Source of the DNA: Micropruina sonneratiae
Lineage (GTDB): Bacteria > Actinomycetota > Actinomycetes > Propionibacteriales > Propionibacteriaceae
Length of the DNA stretch: 64,000 bases
NCBI RefSeq assembly: GCF_025972045.1
Contig: NZ_JAPDHX010000005.1
Span: 248,001-312,000, forward strand
Direction: 5' to 3'
A program made the translations under genes and the position numbers. This document shows, piece by piece, positions 44,119 to 52,393 of this stretch (position 1 is its first letter; the number at the start of each line of letters is the position of its first letter). Under the pieces are notes generated by a model. The model was not told the origin of the DNA. It worked only from the letters and a program-made list of their open reading frames with translations, and made no database searches.

Positions 44119-45069
44119 ATGACCGCCATGGTCGACGTACAGCGCCTCAGGATTTACCGCGCGGTCGTGGCCGCCGGATCCATCCAGGCCGCCGCGGCCA
44201 ACCTCGGCTACACACCCTCGGCGGTCAGCCAGCAGGTGTCGGCGCTGGCCCGGGAGACCGGCCTGGTGCTGCTCAGCAGGGCCGGGCGCGGCGTCGAGCC
44301 CACCGACGCCGGGCTCGAGCTGGCGGCCGCGGCCGAGAGCCTGTTCGGCGAACTCGCCGACGTCGAGGAGAAGGTGTCCGACCTGCGCGAGGGGCGCGCC
44401 GGCTCACTCAGCATGGCCTACTTCACCTCGGCGGCGATGGCGTGGATCCCCGACATCGTGGCCCGGGTGCTCGCCGAACACCCCCGGCTGCGGCTCGACC
44501 TGAGAGTGCGCGACCTGCCCAGCGGTGAGGACGAGCGCACCGACGTCGAGGTGATGGTGGAGCGCCCCGACTTCCATTGCCCGCCCGGCTTCGTCGCCCA
44601 CCACCTGCTGGACGAGCCCTACGTGGCGGTCGTGCCGTCCGGGCACCGGCTGGCCGGCTCCCACACCGTCGACCTGGCCGAACTGGCCGGCGACCGCTGG
44701 ATCGCCCACGCCCCCCAGGCGTCCTGGTGCGTGATCAACCTGGACAACGCGGCGGTCTCGGCGGGTTTCACCCCCTCGTACGCGGTGCGCACCGACGACC
44801 ACACCACGGCCATCGCCTTCGTCGAAGCGGGCATCGGCATCGCGGTGATGCCCCGGCTGTGCAGCCTTCAGCTCCCGGGTGGCGTGCACGCACTCGACGT
44901 GGTCAACCCGACACCCCTGCGCAGCATCCACGTGATGGTCCGGCGCGCCGTCGAGAACACCCCCGCCGTGCAGCTGGTGGTGGGCGGGTTGCTGGCCAAG
45001 GCCGGCGCCGCCACAGCCGGCGCCGCCCGCCCAGCACCCGAGGGGGCCGAGCTGTCCGTCGTGCGTTGA
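44119..45069 (+). CDS. LysR-family transcriptional regulator
   Basis: The 316-residue regulator has an N-terminal winged helix-turn-helix (about 5-65: LRIYRAVVAAGSIQAAAANL and TPSAVSQQVSALARETGLVLL) and a two-lobed effector-binding domain (about 95-295) with FVEAGIGIAVMPRL in the second lobe. A Pro/Ala tail follows. In-frame ATG 44128 is an equally possible start. It lies 34 bp after the small membrane protein gene; the target is unknown, although the dehydrogenase operon promoter is about 400 bp away. Confidence 0.9.
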   Translation: MTAMVDVQRLRIYRAVVAAGSIQAAAANLGYTPSAVSQQVSALARETGLVLLSRAGRGVEPTDAGLELAAAAESLFGELADVEEKVSDLREGRAGSLSMAYFTSAAMAWIPDIVARVLAEHPRLRLDLRVRDLPSGEDERTDVEVMVERPDFHCPPGFVAHHLLDEPYVAVVPSGHRLAGSHTVDLAELAGDRWIAHAPQASWCVINLDNAAVSAGFTPSYAVRTDDHTTAIAFVEAGIGIAVMPRLCSLQLPGGVHALDVVNPTPLRSIHVMVRRAVENTPAVQLVVGGLLAKAGAATAGAARPAPEGAELSVVR

Positions 45070-45105
45070 CGCAGCGGCTGGCCCCTGTGGGGTAAGACTG
45101 GGGCG

Positions 45106-47757
45106 GTGCGAAGTGTGAGCGATGCCTGGCGCGAGATCCGGATGCGGCCCGCTCGCTACGCCTCCACGCTGGCGGCGATCGTGCTGGCCATCGGCTTCCT
45201 GGTCGCCACCCAGACCTCGGCGGTCACCGAGTCGCAGACGCTGGCCAAGCGTGACTCGCTGTTCGTGTCGAAGGCGGACGTCGTGGTCGAGACGCACCTG
45301 TGGCACGCGTACAACGCGCGCGAGCAGCGCGACGGCGCGCTCTCGGTGGCCGAACACCTGCTCGGCGAGCAGCCGGGGGTGCAGCAGGTCGAACGGTTCA
45401 GCCAGGTGTACGGCCGGATCAGCAACGGCCGGGCCACCGCCGGGGTAATGCTGACGTCGTCGCCGGCCGACCCCGCCCTGCGCTGGTACGACGTCACCGC
45501 GGGCCGGCTGCCCACCACGGCGTCCGAGATCGTGCTCACCGACGAAACCGCCGGCCAGCTCGGGCTCGGCCTGGGCGACACCGTCACCCTCGACGGCAAG
45601 CCGCCCCACACCTTGACCGTGGTCGGGCTCACCGACCAGCGCGGCTTCGCCGACCCGCCCGGATACATCACCTTCGCCCTGATCGATCAGTTGGACGCCG
45701 CCTTCCCGCCGCCCGACCTGCGCATCCTGGTCAACCCCAAGAAGTTCGCCGGCACCACCCCCGGCTCGTCCGGCGACGGCGTCGGAATCTGGCTGCTGGT
45801 GAAGCTGGAGGACCCCGACCAGGCCGACGCCGTGGCGGCGGCGGTGCAGCAGCAGCTCACCGACTGGGGCTTCATGAAGTACCTGGTGCAGTCCCACACC
45901 GCCGCGCAGGTGCGCGAGGACGCGATCCGCGAGGTGGCCTCCGGCTCGGACTGGATCTCCGCCGTGCTCGGCGGGGCGGGCCTGATCGCACTGGTCGTGG
46001 GCGGGTTGATCATCACCAACACCTTCGCGGTGCTGATGACCCAGCGTCGCCGGCATCTCGCGCTGCTGCGGCTGGTTGGGGCCACCCGCGGTCAGGTACT
46101 GGGCGGCACTCTCGCCGAGGCCCTGCTGCTCGGGCTGGCCGGCACCGCAGCCGGCATTCGGCTCGGCATCGGCGCCTCGGCACTGATCGCCGGACTCGTG
46201 ACCAGGTCGCTCCAGTTCGGGCTGGTGGTGCCGGTCGACCGGGTGGCGCTGATCGGCGTCCTGGGGGTGGTGGTCACCGTCGGGGCGGCACTGGTGCCCC
46301 TGCTGCAGGCCACCCGGGTGGCGCCGCTGGAGGCTCTGCGACCGGTCGAGCCTCCCGCGGCCGCCCTGCAGCATCAACGCGCCAGGCTGGCGGTGAGTGC
46401 CTGCCTGGCGGTGGCCGGGGCGGCCGTGATGGCGCTCGGGCTCACTCCCACGGCGGTGGCCGGGGTGGCGCTGACCGCATCGGGCGCGGCGGCGGTGGGG
46501 GTGGCGGTGCTATTGGCGGCGTCCGGCCTGCTGTCGGCACTGTTGCGCCGGTGGGGCCGGACGCCGGCGCGGCTGCGCCCCGAACTGCGGCTGGCACTGG
46601 GCAACGCCGGCCGCAACCCGGGACGGGTCGGTGCGACCGTCGGGGCCCTGCTGATCGCGGTCGGGCTGGTGATCACCATCCAGGTCGGCGCGGCCACCGG
46701 CAGGGCCAGCGCCTTCTCTCAGGTCGACGAGCGGTACCCGGTGGACGTCACCCTGCAGTCGGCAGTGCTCGAGGCCGACCTGTCCGACCCCAACGGCGGG
46801 GGGCCGAGCGGCAACCGCGTCGACAACCAGTTGGCAGGCTTCTCCCCCGGCGCGTCGGATGCCGTTCGGGCCGTCCCCGGCGTCACCGGCGCGGCCATGC
46901 TGCAGGTCACCGAACCGATGAACGTGATCGCCGGTGCGGGGTTGTTCCAGCCGTTGCCGGTGACCACGGTGCCCCCCGAGGCGGAGGCGATCGTCGGCCG
47001 TCCCGTGGCCGTCGCCAACGGCGAGATCGGCCTGCCGCACGACGTGATGGTGCTGCTGAAGCTCGGCCCCGACTCTCAGGTGCAGGTGACGCCGCTGCTG
47101 GGCACGCTGCAGCGGTTGCGCCCCGTCGAGGTCAATCTCGGCACCGACGTCGCCGTGGTCACCCCAGAGACGCTGGCGGCCTTCGGGGTGACCGACCGCC
47201 CCGGCCTGATCCTCGCCTCGGTCGCCGACCCGGCTGCCGCCACCACGCAGTTGCAGCGGCTCACCACCGAGTTGCTGCCCGACAATCCGGGGCTGGTGGT
47301 CGGCGGCGGCGCCACCCGCAAGGCGAACCTGCTGGTGTTGCTGGACGCCGTCAGCCTGATCCTGAACGGACTGCTGTTCGTCGCCGTGCTGGTGGCGGTG
47401 GTCGGGGTGGCCAACACGCTGGGCCTGTCCGTGCTCGAACGCACCCGCGAGTCGGCCCTGCTGCGCGCGCTCGGCCTGCAACGTGCCGGGCTGCGCCGGA
47501 TGCTGCTGATCGAGGCGCTGCTGCTGGGCATCGTCGCGGTGGCATTGTCGCTGGCCCTCGGCATCGGGTTCGGCTGGGCCGGGGCGTCCGCGCTGGAGAC
47601 CCAGCTCGGCCTGCCCCGGGTGGCGGTGCAGGTCGACTGGGCACTGACCCTGGGCACCTGTGTACTCGTGCTGGTCGCCGCGACCGTGGCGTCGGTGCTG
47701 CCGGCGCACAAAGCGGCGCAGGCCGCGCCGATCGAGGCCCTCGCCGACCTCGGCTGA
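45106..47757 (+). CDS. FtsX/MacB-type ABC transporter permease, no adjacent ATPase
   Basis: The 883-residue protein has the two-module FtsX layout: helix 1 (RYASTLAAIVLAIGFLVATQT), a periplasmic MacB-like domain (about 50-270), three helices with ITNTFAVLMTQRRRHLALLRLVGATRGQV, a middle block of helices, a second extracytoplasmic domain (about 530-740) and a last three-helix FtsX core with TLGLSVLERTRESALLRALGLQRAGLRRML. Such permeases are mechanotransmitters for lipoproteins, antimicrobials or cell-wall hydrolases and need a LolD/MacB ATPase, which is not encoded next to it. The start is GTG 45106. Confidence 0.88.
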   Translation: MRSVSDAWREIRMRPARYASTLAAIVLAIGFLVATQTSAVTESQTLAKRDSLFVSKADVVVETHLWHAYNAREQRDGALSVAEHLLGEQPGVQQVERFSQVYGRISNGRATAGVMLTSSPADPALRWYDVTAGRLPTTASEIVLTDETAGQLGLGLGDTVTLDGKPPHTLTVVGLTDQRGFADPPGYITFALIDQLDAAFPPPDLRILVNPKKFAGTTPGSSGDGVGIWLLVKLEDPDQADAVAAAVQQQLTDWGFMKYLVQSHTAAQVREDAIREVASGSDWISAVLGGAGLIALVVGGLIITNTFAVLMTQRRRHLALLRLVGATRGQVLGGTLAEALLLGLAGTAAGIRLGIGASALIAGLVTRSLQFGLVVPVDRVALIGVLGVVVTVGAALVPLLQATRVAPLEALRPVEPPAAALQHQRARLAVSACLAVAGAAVMALGLTPTAVAGVALTASGAAAVGVAVLLAASGLLSALLRRWGRTPARLRPELRLALGNAGRNPGRVGATVGALLIAVGLVITIQVGAATGRASAFSQVDERYPVDVTLQSAVLEADLSDPNGGGPSGNRVDNQLAGFSPGASDAVRAVPGVTGAAMLQVTEPMNVIAGAGLFQPLPVTTVPPEAEAIVGRPVAVANGEIGLPHDVMVLLKLGPDSQVQVTPLLGTLQRLRPVEVNLGTDVAVVTPETLAAFGVTDRPGLILASVADPAAATTQLQRLTTELLPDNPGLVVGGGATRKANLLVLLDAVSLILNGLLFVAVLVAVVGVANTLGLSVLERTRESALLRALGLQRAGLRRMLLIEALLLGIVAVALSLALGIGFGWAGASALETQLGLPRVAVQVDWALTLGTCVLVLVAATVASVLPAHKAAQAAPIEALADLG

Positions 47758-47822
47758 CGGTTCCTCTGCGACACTCTGGCTCGCTCTCGGGTTCCCCCTA
47801 GACATCGCAATACAGTCCGATC

Positions 47823-49007
47823 ATGGACCCGATCAGGAACCCCTACGCGCCCGGCGCCGGGCAGCGGCCGCCCGAACTCGCCGGCAGGGACACCCAACTC
47901 GAGGCATTCAGGTTCGTCATCGAACGCGTCGCGAAGGGACGCCCCGAGCGGTCCATCGTGCTGGTCGGGCTGCGCGGCGTGGGCAAGACGGTGCTGCTGA
48001 ACGCGATGCGCAGCCAGGCCGTCCGCGCCGGCTGGGGCACCGGCAAGCTCGAGGCGCGACCCGAGTTGGGCATCCGGCGACCGCTCGGCGCGGCCCTGCA
48101 CATGGCGATCCGCGAGCTGGGTCACCCGGACGCCCTGGGCGTGCTCTCGACCCTCAAGGCGTTCGTCGAGAAGGCGGCGCCGCCCACCGCGAAGGCCTTC
48201 GACCGGTGGAACTCCGGCATCAGCGCACCCAGCATCACCGGGCGGGCCGACTCCGGCGACATCGAGATCGACCTGGTCGAACTGCTCACCGACGTGGCCG
48301 GGCTGGCCGCCGATCAGGGCAGGGGTGTGGCGGTGTTCATCGACGAGTTGCAGGATCTCGGCGCCGACGACGTCTCGGCCCTGTGCGCCGCCTGCCACGA
48401 GCTGGGCCAGCAACGGCTGCCGTTGATCGTGGTCGGCGCGGGGCTGCCGCACCTGCCCGCGGTGCTGAGCGCGGCCAAATCGTACTCCGAGCGGCTGTTC
48501 GCCTACAGCCGGATCGACCGGCTCGACCGCGGCTCGGCCGATCTCGCGCTGGTCGCCCCCGCCGAGGACGAGGGGGCGTCCTTCACCGCCGACGCGCTGG
48601 CGGCCATGTACGCCGTGACCGGCGGCTATCCCTACTTCGTCCAGGCCTACGGCAAGGTCGCCTGGGATGTCGCCACGGCTTCCCCGATCACCGTCGAGGA
48701 CGTCGCGGTCGCCGCCCCGCAGGCAGAGCACGAACTCGCCGTCGGCTTCTTCGGGTCCCGGTTGGAGCGTGCCACCAGCGCCGAGCGCGAGTACCTGCGG
48801 GCGATGGCGGACGCCGACCCCGACGATGCCGGCGCGGTGCCGTCGGCGCTGGTGGCCGAGATCCTGGGCCGCAAGCCGCAGTCGCTGTCACCCGCCCGGG
48901 ACGCGCTGATCAAGAAGGGCCTGATCTACGCCAGCGAACGGGGCCGGATCGCCTTCACCGTTCCACACTTCGGGCGCTTCCTGCGGGCCCGCGCCGAGGC
49001 TGCGTAG
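47823..49007 (+). CDS. AAA ATPase with C-terminal winged helix (Orc1/Cdc6-like)
   Basis: The 394-residue protein has NPYAPGAGQRPPELAGRDTQL at the N terminus, Walker A LVGLRGVGKTVLLN (about 47-60), Walker B VAVFIDELQDL (about 167-177), sensor-like IVVGAGLPHLP and the IDRLDRGSADLAL arm, then a C-terminal winged-helix segment (about 315-385). This is the architecture of archaeal-type Orc1/Cdc6-like and STAND-type bacterial ATPases often found as lone genes with unknown function. It sits 65 bp after the orphan permease and nine before the antiporter. Confidence 0.82.
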   Translation: MDPIRNPYAPGAGQRPPELAGRDTQLEAFRFVIERVAKGRPERSIVLVGLRGVGKTVLLNAMRSQAVRAGWGTGKLEARPELGIRRPLGAALHMAIRELGHPDALGVLSTLKAFVEKAAPPTAKAFDRWNSGISAPSITGRADSGDIEIDLVELLTDVAGLAADQGRGVAVFIDELQDLGADDVSALCAACHELGQQRLPLIVVGAGLPHLPAVLSAAKSYSERLFAYSRIDRLDRGSADLALVAPAEDEGASFTADALAAMYAVTGGYPYFVQAYGKVAWDVATASPITVEDVAVAAPQAEHELAVGFFGSRLERATSAEREYLRAMADADPDDAGAVPSALVAEILGRKPQSLSPARDALIKKGLIYASERGRIAFTVPHFGRFLRARAEAA

Positions 49008-49016
49008 TCGACGGCC

Positions 49017-50753
49017 ATGGAACCCGAGGTCGTCGTCGTCCTTTTGACGGTCGGACTGCTCTGCATCGTCGGCGCGTCCCTGCTGAGCGGAGCGGTGCGG
49101 CTCGCCGCTCCCCTACTGCTGGTGGTGGTGGGCAGTGTCGTCAGCTTCCTGCCCGGCGTGCCGCTGCTCGAGATCGAACCCGAGTGGGTGCTGATCGGCA
49201 TCCTGCCGCCACTGCTGTACGCCTCCGCGGTGTCCATGCCGACGATGAGCTTCCGCCGCGAGCTGCGTTCGATCACCGGCCTGTCGGTGGTGCTGGTGCT
49301 GGTCAGCGCCCTTGCCCTGGGTTGGTTCTTCTCCGCCGTGCTCGACGTCTCGTTCGCGTGGGGGGTGGCGCTGGGCGCCATCGTGTCGCCGACCGACGCC
49401 GTGGCGACCGCCATCGCCCGCCGGGTCGGGGTGCCGGGGCGGGTGCTCACCATGCTCGAGGGCGAGAGCCTGCTCAACGACGCCACCGCGCTGGTGCTGC
49501 TGCGGTCGGCGGTCGCCGCCGGCGCCGGCTCCATCGCGTTGGGCGGGGTGGCCCTGTCGTTCCTGTGGGCGCTCGGGCTGGCGGTGGTGATCGGCTTCGC
49601 GGTCGGTTGGCTGCTGCTGCTGGCCCGCTCCCGAGTGGCCGATCCGACGGTGTCGACGGTGCTCTCCTACGCCGCGCCGTTCCTCGCCGCCGTGCCCGCC
49701 GAACAGCTGGAGGCGTCCGGTCTGGTGGCGGCGGTGGTGGCCGGCATGGTGACCGGCTACGGGGCGCCACGGCTGCTGTCGCCCCGGGCCAGGCTGTCCG
49801 ATACGCAGAACTGGAAGACCGTCGAGCTGGTGCTCGAGAGCGGCATCTTCCTGCTGATGGGTCTGCAGCTGCACGGCCTGCTCACCCACTCGACGCACGG
49901 AGACGGGACGCTCGTCCTGGTCAGCTGGGTCGCGGGGGTCGGCCTGCTGTTCACCCTGCTGATCCGGGCCGGCTACGTCACCACCTTGATCATCGGGCAG
50001 CGTCGGCGCACCAAGCGCTTCCTCGGCATGGAGGAGCGCCGGGCCGCGATCCAGGACTACATCGAGCAGCGGATCGCCGACCCGCACCTCGAGCTGGACC
50101 CACCACAGGTGGACGACCACCGGCCGGGCGGTCGCGGGCCGCGCGGGCCGCTGCGGCCCTGGGCGGCGCGGCGGGCGCAGCAGCGGCAGGATCGGCGACG
50201 CACGCTGCGCGCCTGGAGTGCGGACCGGCTGGAGATGTTCCAGACCCGGCTGCGGCGCCAGCGTGCCGATCTGGACTATCTGCTCAACCAGCCGTTGGGT
50301 CCGCGCGAGGGCGGGCTGCTGGTGTGGGCCGGCATGCGCGGCGCGGTGTCGCTGGCCGCCGCGCAGACGCTGCCCTCGGACACTCCAAGCCGGGCGGCAC
50401 TGGTACTGGTCGCCTACTTCCTGGCCGGCGGGTCGCTGCTGATCCAGGGCGCCAGCCTGCCCCTGGTAGTGGGTTGGCTGCGCCGTCCGGACAGCCCCGA
50501 GGACGCCACCGCCGAGGCCGATGAGCGCGCCCGGGTGATCGACCTGCTGCACCAGGTCTCCGAACGCGAGCGCACCGCCGAGCAGGGCAGGCCGATGAAG
50601 CAGTTGCGGCTCGACGTGCTGGCCGCGCAGCGGGCGGCCCTGCTGGACGCGCGCGACGACGGTGTCTTCAACGCCGACGTGCTGTCGCACGCCCTTGCGG
50701 TGGTGGATGCGGCGCAGATCGGGCTGGAGCTGCGCGGCGGTCCCGACGGCTGA
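49017..50753 (+). CDS. Na+/H+ antiporter, CPA1 family
   Basis: The 578-residue protein has about 12 membrane helices with CPA1 markers: WVLIGILPPLLYASA, GAIVSPTDAVATAIARR (the ion-binding aspartate), LEGESLLNDATALVLL, and AGMRGAVSLAAAQTLP in the last third. A long hydrophilic loop (about 340-425, Arg/Gln-rich) interrupts the membrane part, and a helical cytoplasmic tail of about 80 residues follows. It exchanges Na+ or K+ for protons at the plasma membrane. The ATG at 49017 follows the AAA ATPase by nine bases. Confidence 0.92.
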   Translation: MEPEVVVVLLTVGLLCIVGASLLSGAVRLAAPLLLVVVGSVVSFLPGVPLLEIEPEWVLIGILPPLLYASAVSMPTMSFRRELRSITGLSVVLVLVSALALGWFFSAVLDVSFAWGVALGAIVSPTDAVATAIARRVGVPGRVLTMLEGESLLNDATALVLLRSAVAAGAGSIALGGVALSFLWALGLAVVIGFAVGWLLLLARSRVADPTVSTVLSYAAPFLAAVPAEQLEASGLVAAVVAGMVTGYGAPRLLSPRARLSDTQNWKTVELVLESGIFLLMGLQLHGLLTHSTHGDGTLVLVSWVAGVGLLFTLLIRAGYVTTLIIGQRRRTKRFLGMEERRAAIQDYIEQRIADPHLELDPPQVDDHRPGGRGPRGPLRPWAARRAQQRQDRRRTLRAWSADRLEMFQTRLRRQRADLDYLLNQPLGPREGGLLVWAGMRGAVSLAAAQTLPSDTPSRAALVLVAYFLAGGSLLIQGASLPLVVGWLRRPDSPEDATAEADERARVIDLLHQVSERERTAEQGRPMKQLRLDVLAAQRAALLDARDDGVFNADVLSHALAVVDAAQIGLELRGGPDG

Positions 50754-50768
50754 CCTGTCGGCGGAGAG

Positions 50769-50814
50769 ACAGTGTGAGTCTCGACATCGTGTTCAATGCT
50801 GGGACTCACACTGT
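50769..50814. promoter_or_regulatory. 12-bp inverted repeats flanking a 22-nt spacer
   Basis: ACAGTGTGAGTC (50769-50780) and its exact complement GACTCACACTGT (50803-50814) lie between the antiporter stop and the DUF4349 lipoprotein start. The arms could form an extended hairpin terminator or act as a double operator for the lipoprotein gene 46 bp downstream. Confidence 0.55.
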
Positions 50815-50859
50815 GTTCACACGTGCAACGCGGCGGCACCGCCGTACGTGGAGTACGAC

Positions 50860-51738
50860 ATGCAGACGTCACGTTTCCGCCTCGCCCTGACCACCCTGGT
50901 GCTGCTGGCCCTGGCCGGCCTGATCGGTTGCACCCAGCTCGGCGCCACCTCGTCGGGCGAGTCGCCCGAGGTGGGGCGCGCCGGTGACGGCGCCGCCCCG
51001 CAGGCGACCTCCGCCCCCACCGAGTTGGGTCCCACCGAGGCCGGCCGCAGCATCGTCCGCACCGGCGCACTCAGCCTGCGCGGCGACGACCTGACCGGCC
51101 TGGCCGAGAGGCTGCGGCAGCTGGCCGAGCGGCTGGGCGGCTTCGTGGCGTCCGAACAGATCCGCAGCGGTGACGACACCCGAAGCGCCTCGGCCCGCAT
51201 CGAGTTCAGCGTGCCCGCCGAGTCGATGGACGCCTTCATGACCGAGGCCGCCACCTACGCCGAGCTGGTCACCCGCACGGTCACCGCCACCGACGTGACC
51301 GACGCGGTGGTCGATGTCGAGGCCAGGATCCGCACCCTGCGGGAGTCGATCGAACGGATCCGCACGCTGATGGAGCGGGCCGGCTCGATCGCCGACATCG
51401 CCCGGGTCGAGTCCGAGCTCACCGAGCGGCAGTCCGAGCTCGAAGCGCTGCTGGCCAGGCAGAAGGCCCTCGCGGACGCCGTCGACCGGGCGCCGGTCAC
51501 CGTCACCCTGGTGCGGCCCGGGCAGGGCACCGATCCCGACAATCCGCTGCTGGTCGGCCTGCAGCGGGCCTGGCAGGCGTTGCAGCAGTCGATCACCCTG
51601 CTGCTCACCCTGGTCGGCGGCCTGCTGCCGTTCGCTCTGGTGCTGGGCCTGATCGCCTGGCCGGTGCTGCGACACCTGCGCCGAAAGACGTCGGCCCCGA
51701 CCCCGCCGGCCCAGACCAAACCCGACCACGAGGACTGA
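50860..51738 (+). CDS. DUF4349 domain lipoprotein
   Basis: The 292-residue protein starts with a lipoprotein signal (LVLLALAGLIGC, acylated Cys near 24), a Ser/Pro-rich linker, then the DUF4349 domain (about 60-235): SIVRTGALSLRGDDLTGLAERL, LGGFVASEQIRSG, ARIEFSVPAESMDAFM, and a predicted coiled coil (RTLRESIERIRTLMERAG through RVESELTERQSELEALLARQ). A C-terminal helix (about 250-275) would anchor it, so both ends are membrane-tethered. Function in the family is unknown. GTGGAG upstream supports ATG 50860. Confidence 0.88.
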   Translation: MQTSRFRLALTTLVLLALAGLIGCTQLGATSSGESPEVGRAGDGAAPQATSAPTELGPTEAGRSIVRTGALSLRGDDLTGLAERLRQLAERLGGFVASEQIRSGDDTRSASARIEFSVPAESMDAFMTEAATYAELVTRTVTATDVTDAVVDVEARIRTLRESIERIRTLMERAGSIADIARVESELTERQSELEALLARQKALADAVDRAPVTVTLVRPGQGTDPDNPLLVGLQRAWQALQQSITLLLTLVGGLLPFALVLGLIAWPVLRHLRRKTSAPTPPAQTKPDHED

Positions 51739-51750
51739 CGCTCCTCCCGC

Positions 51751-52350
51751 TCAGCGGAACTGCTCGGCGATCGTCTGCAACTCGGCCCGGTACGCGGCCC
51801 AGCCGTCGGCGTCCAGGCCGGGCAGGTTGTCCACCCGGCGCCCCAGCCCGGCCGAGCCGTCGATCTGTTCGCGCAGGATGTCGGCGTGCCCGGCGTGCCG
51901 GCACAGGTCGGTCAGCAGGTGCACTCCGACGCGGTGCAGCGTCACCCGGCCCCGCTCCGGCCCCCACCACGGCACGAACCCGGGGGCGTCGAGTTCGAGG
52001 GCGGCGAAGGTCGCCGTGGTGTTGCGTGCGGCGTCCACCAGCAGCCGGACGACCTCGTCGCGGGTCTGCTCGGCCGTGGCGTACATATCGATGTTGATCT
52101 CTTCGAACCGGGCGTTCTCGCTCGCCCACCAGCCCACACTCACCTCGGGCACCCGGTCGAACACCTCACCGAAGTAGCCCAACTCGACCATGGCAAGGTG
52201 TTTCACCAGGCCGAGCAGGTTGGTGCCGGTGGGCGTCAGCGGACGCCGGACGTCGTAGTCGCTCAACCCCTCGAGCTTCCACAGCACGGCGTCGCGGTCG
52301 ACGTCCAGATAATGCAGCAGGACTGCCTTGGGATCGTTGTCGTCGCTCAT
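51751..52350 (-). CDS. DinB (DUF664) family protein
   Basis: The 199-residue protein has the four-helix DinB-like fold: LLHYLDVDRDAVLWKLEGLS, NLLGLVKHLAMVELGYFGEVFDR with the first metal-binding His, and VGVHLLTDLCRHAGHADILREQIDG with the His pair. Members include metal-dependent thiol-transferases. AGGAGG six bases before ATG 52350 defines the start; the frame upstream is not coding-like. It is convergent with the DUF4349 gene. Confidence 0.88.
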   Translation of the reverse strand: MSDDNDPKAVLLHYLDVDRDAVLWKLEGLSDYDVRRPLTPTGTNLLGLVKHLAMVELGYFGEVFDRVPEVSVGWWASENARFEEINIDMYATAEQTRDEVVRLLVDAARNTTATFAALELDAPGFVPWWGPERGRVTLHRVGVHLLTDLCRHAGHADILREQIDGSAGLGRRVDNLPGLDADGWAAYRAELQTIAEQFR

Positions 52351-52393
52351 GATGCCTCCTCGGATTCGGTCTGCCGTCGTCACGGTGGTGGCC

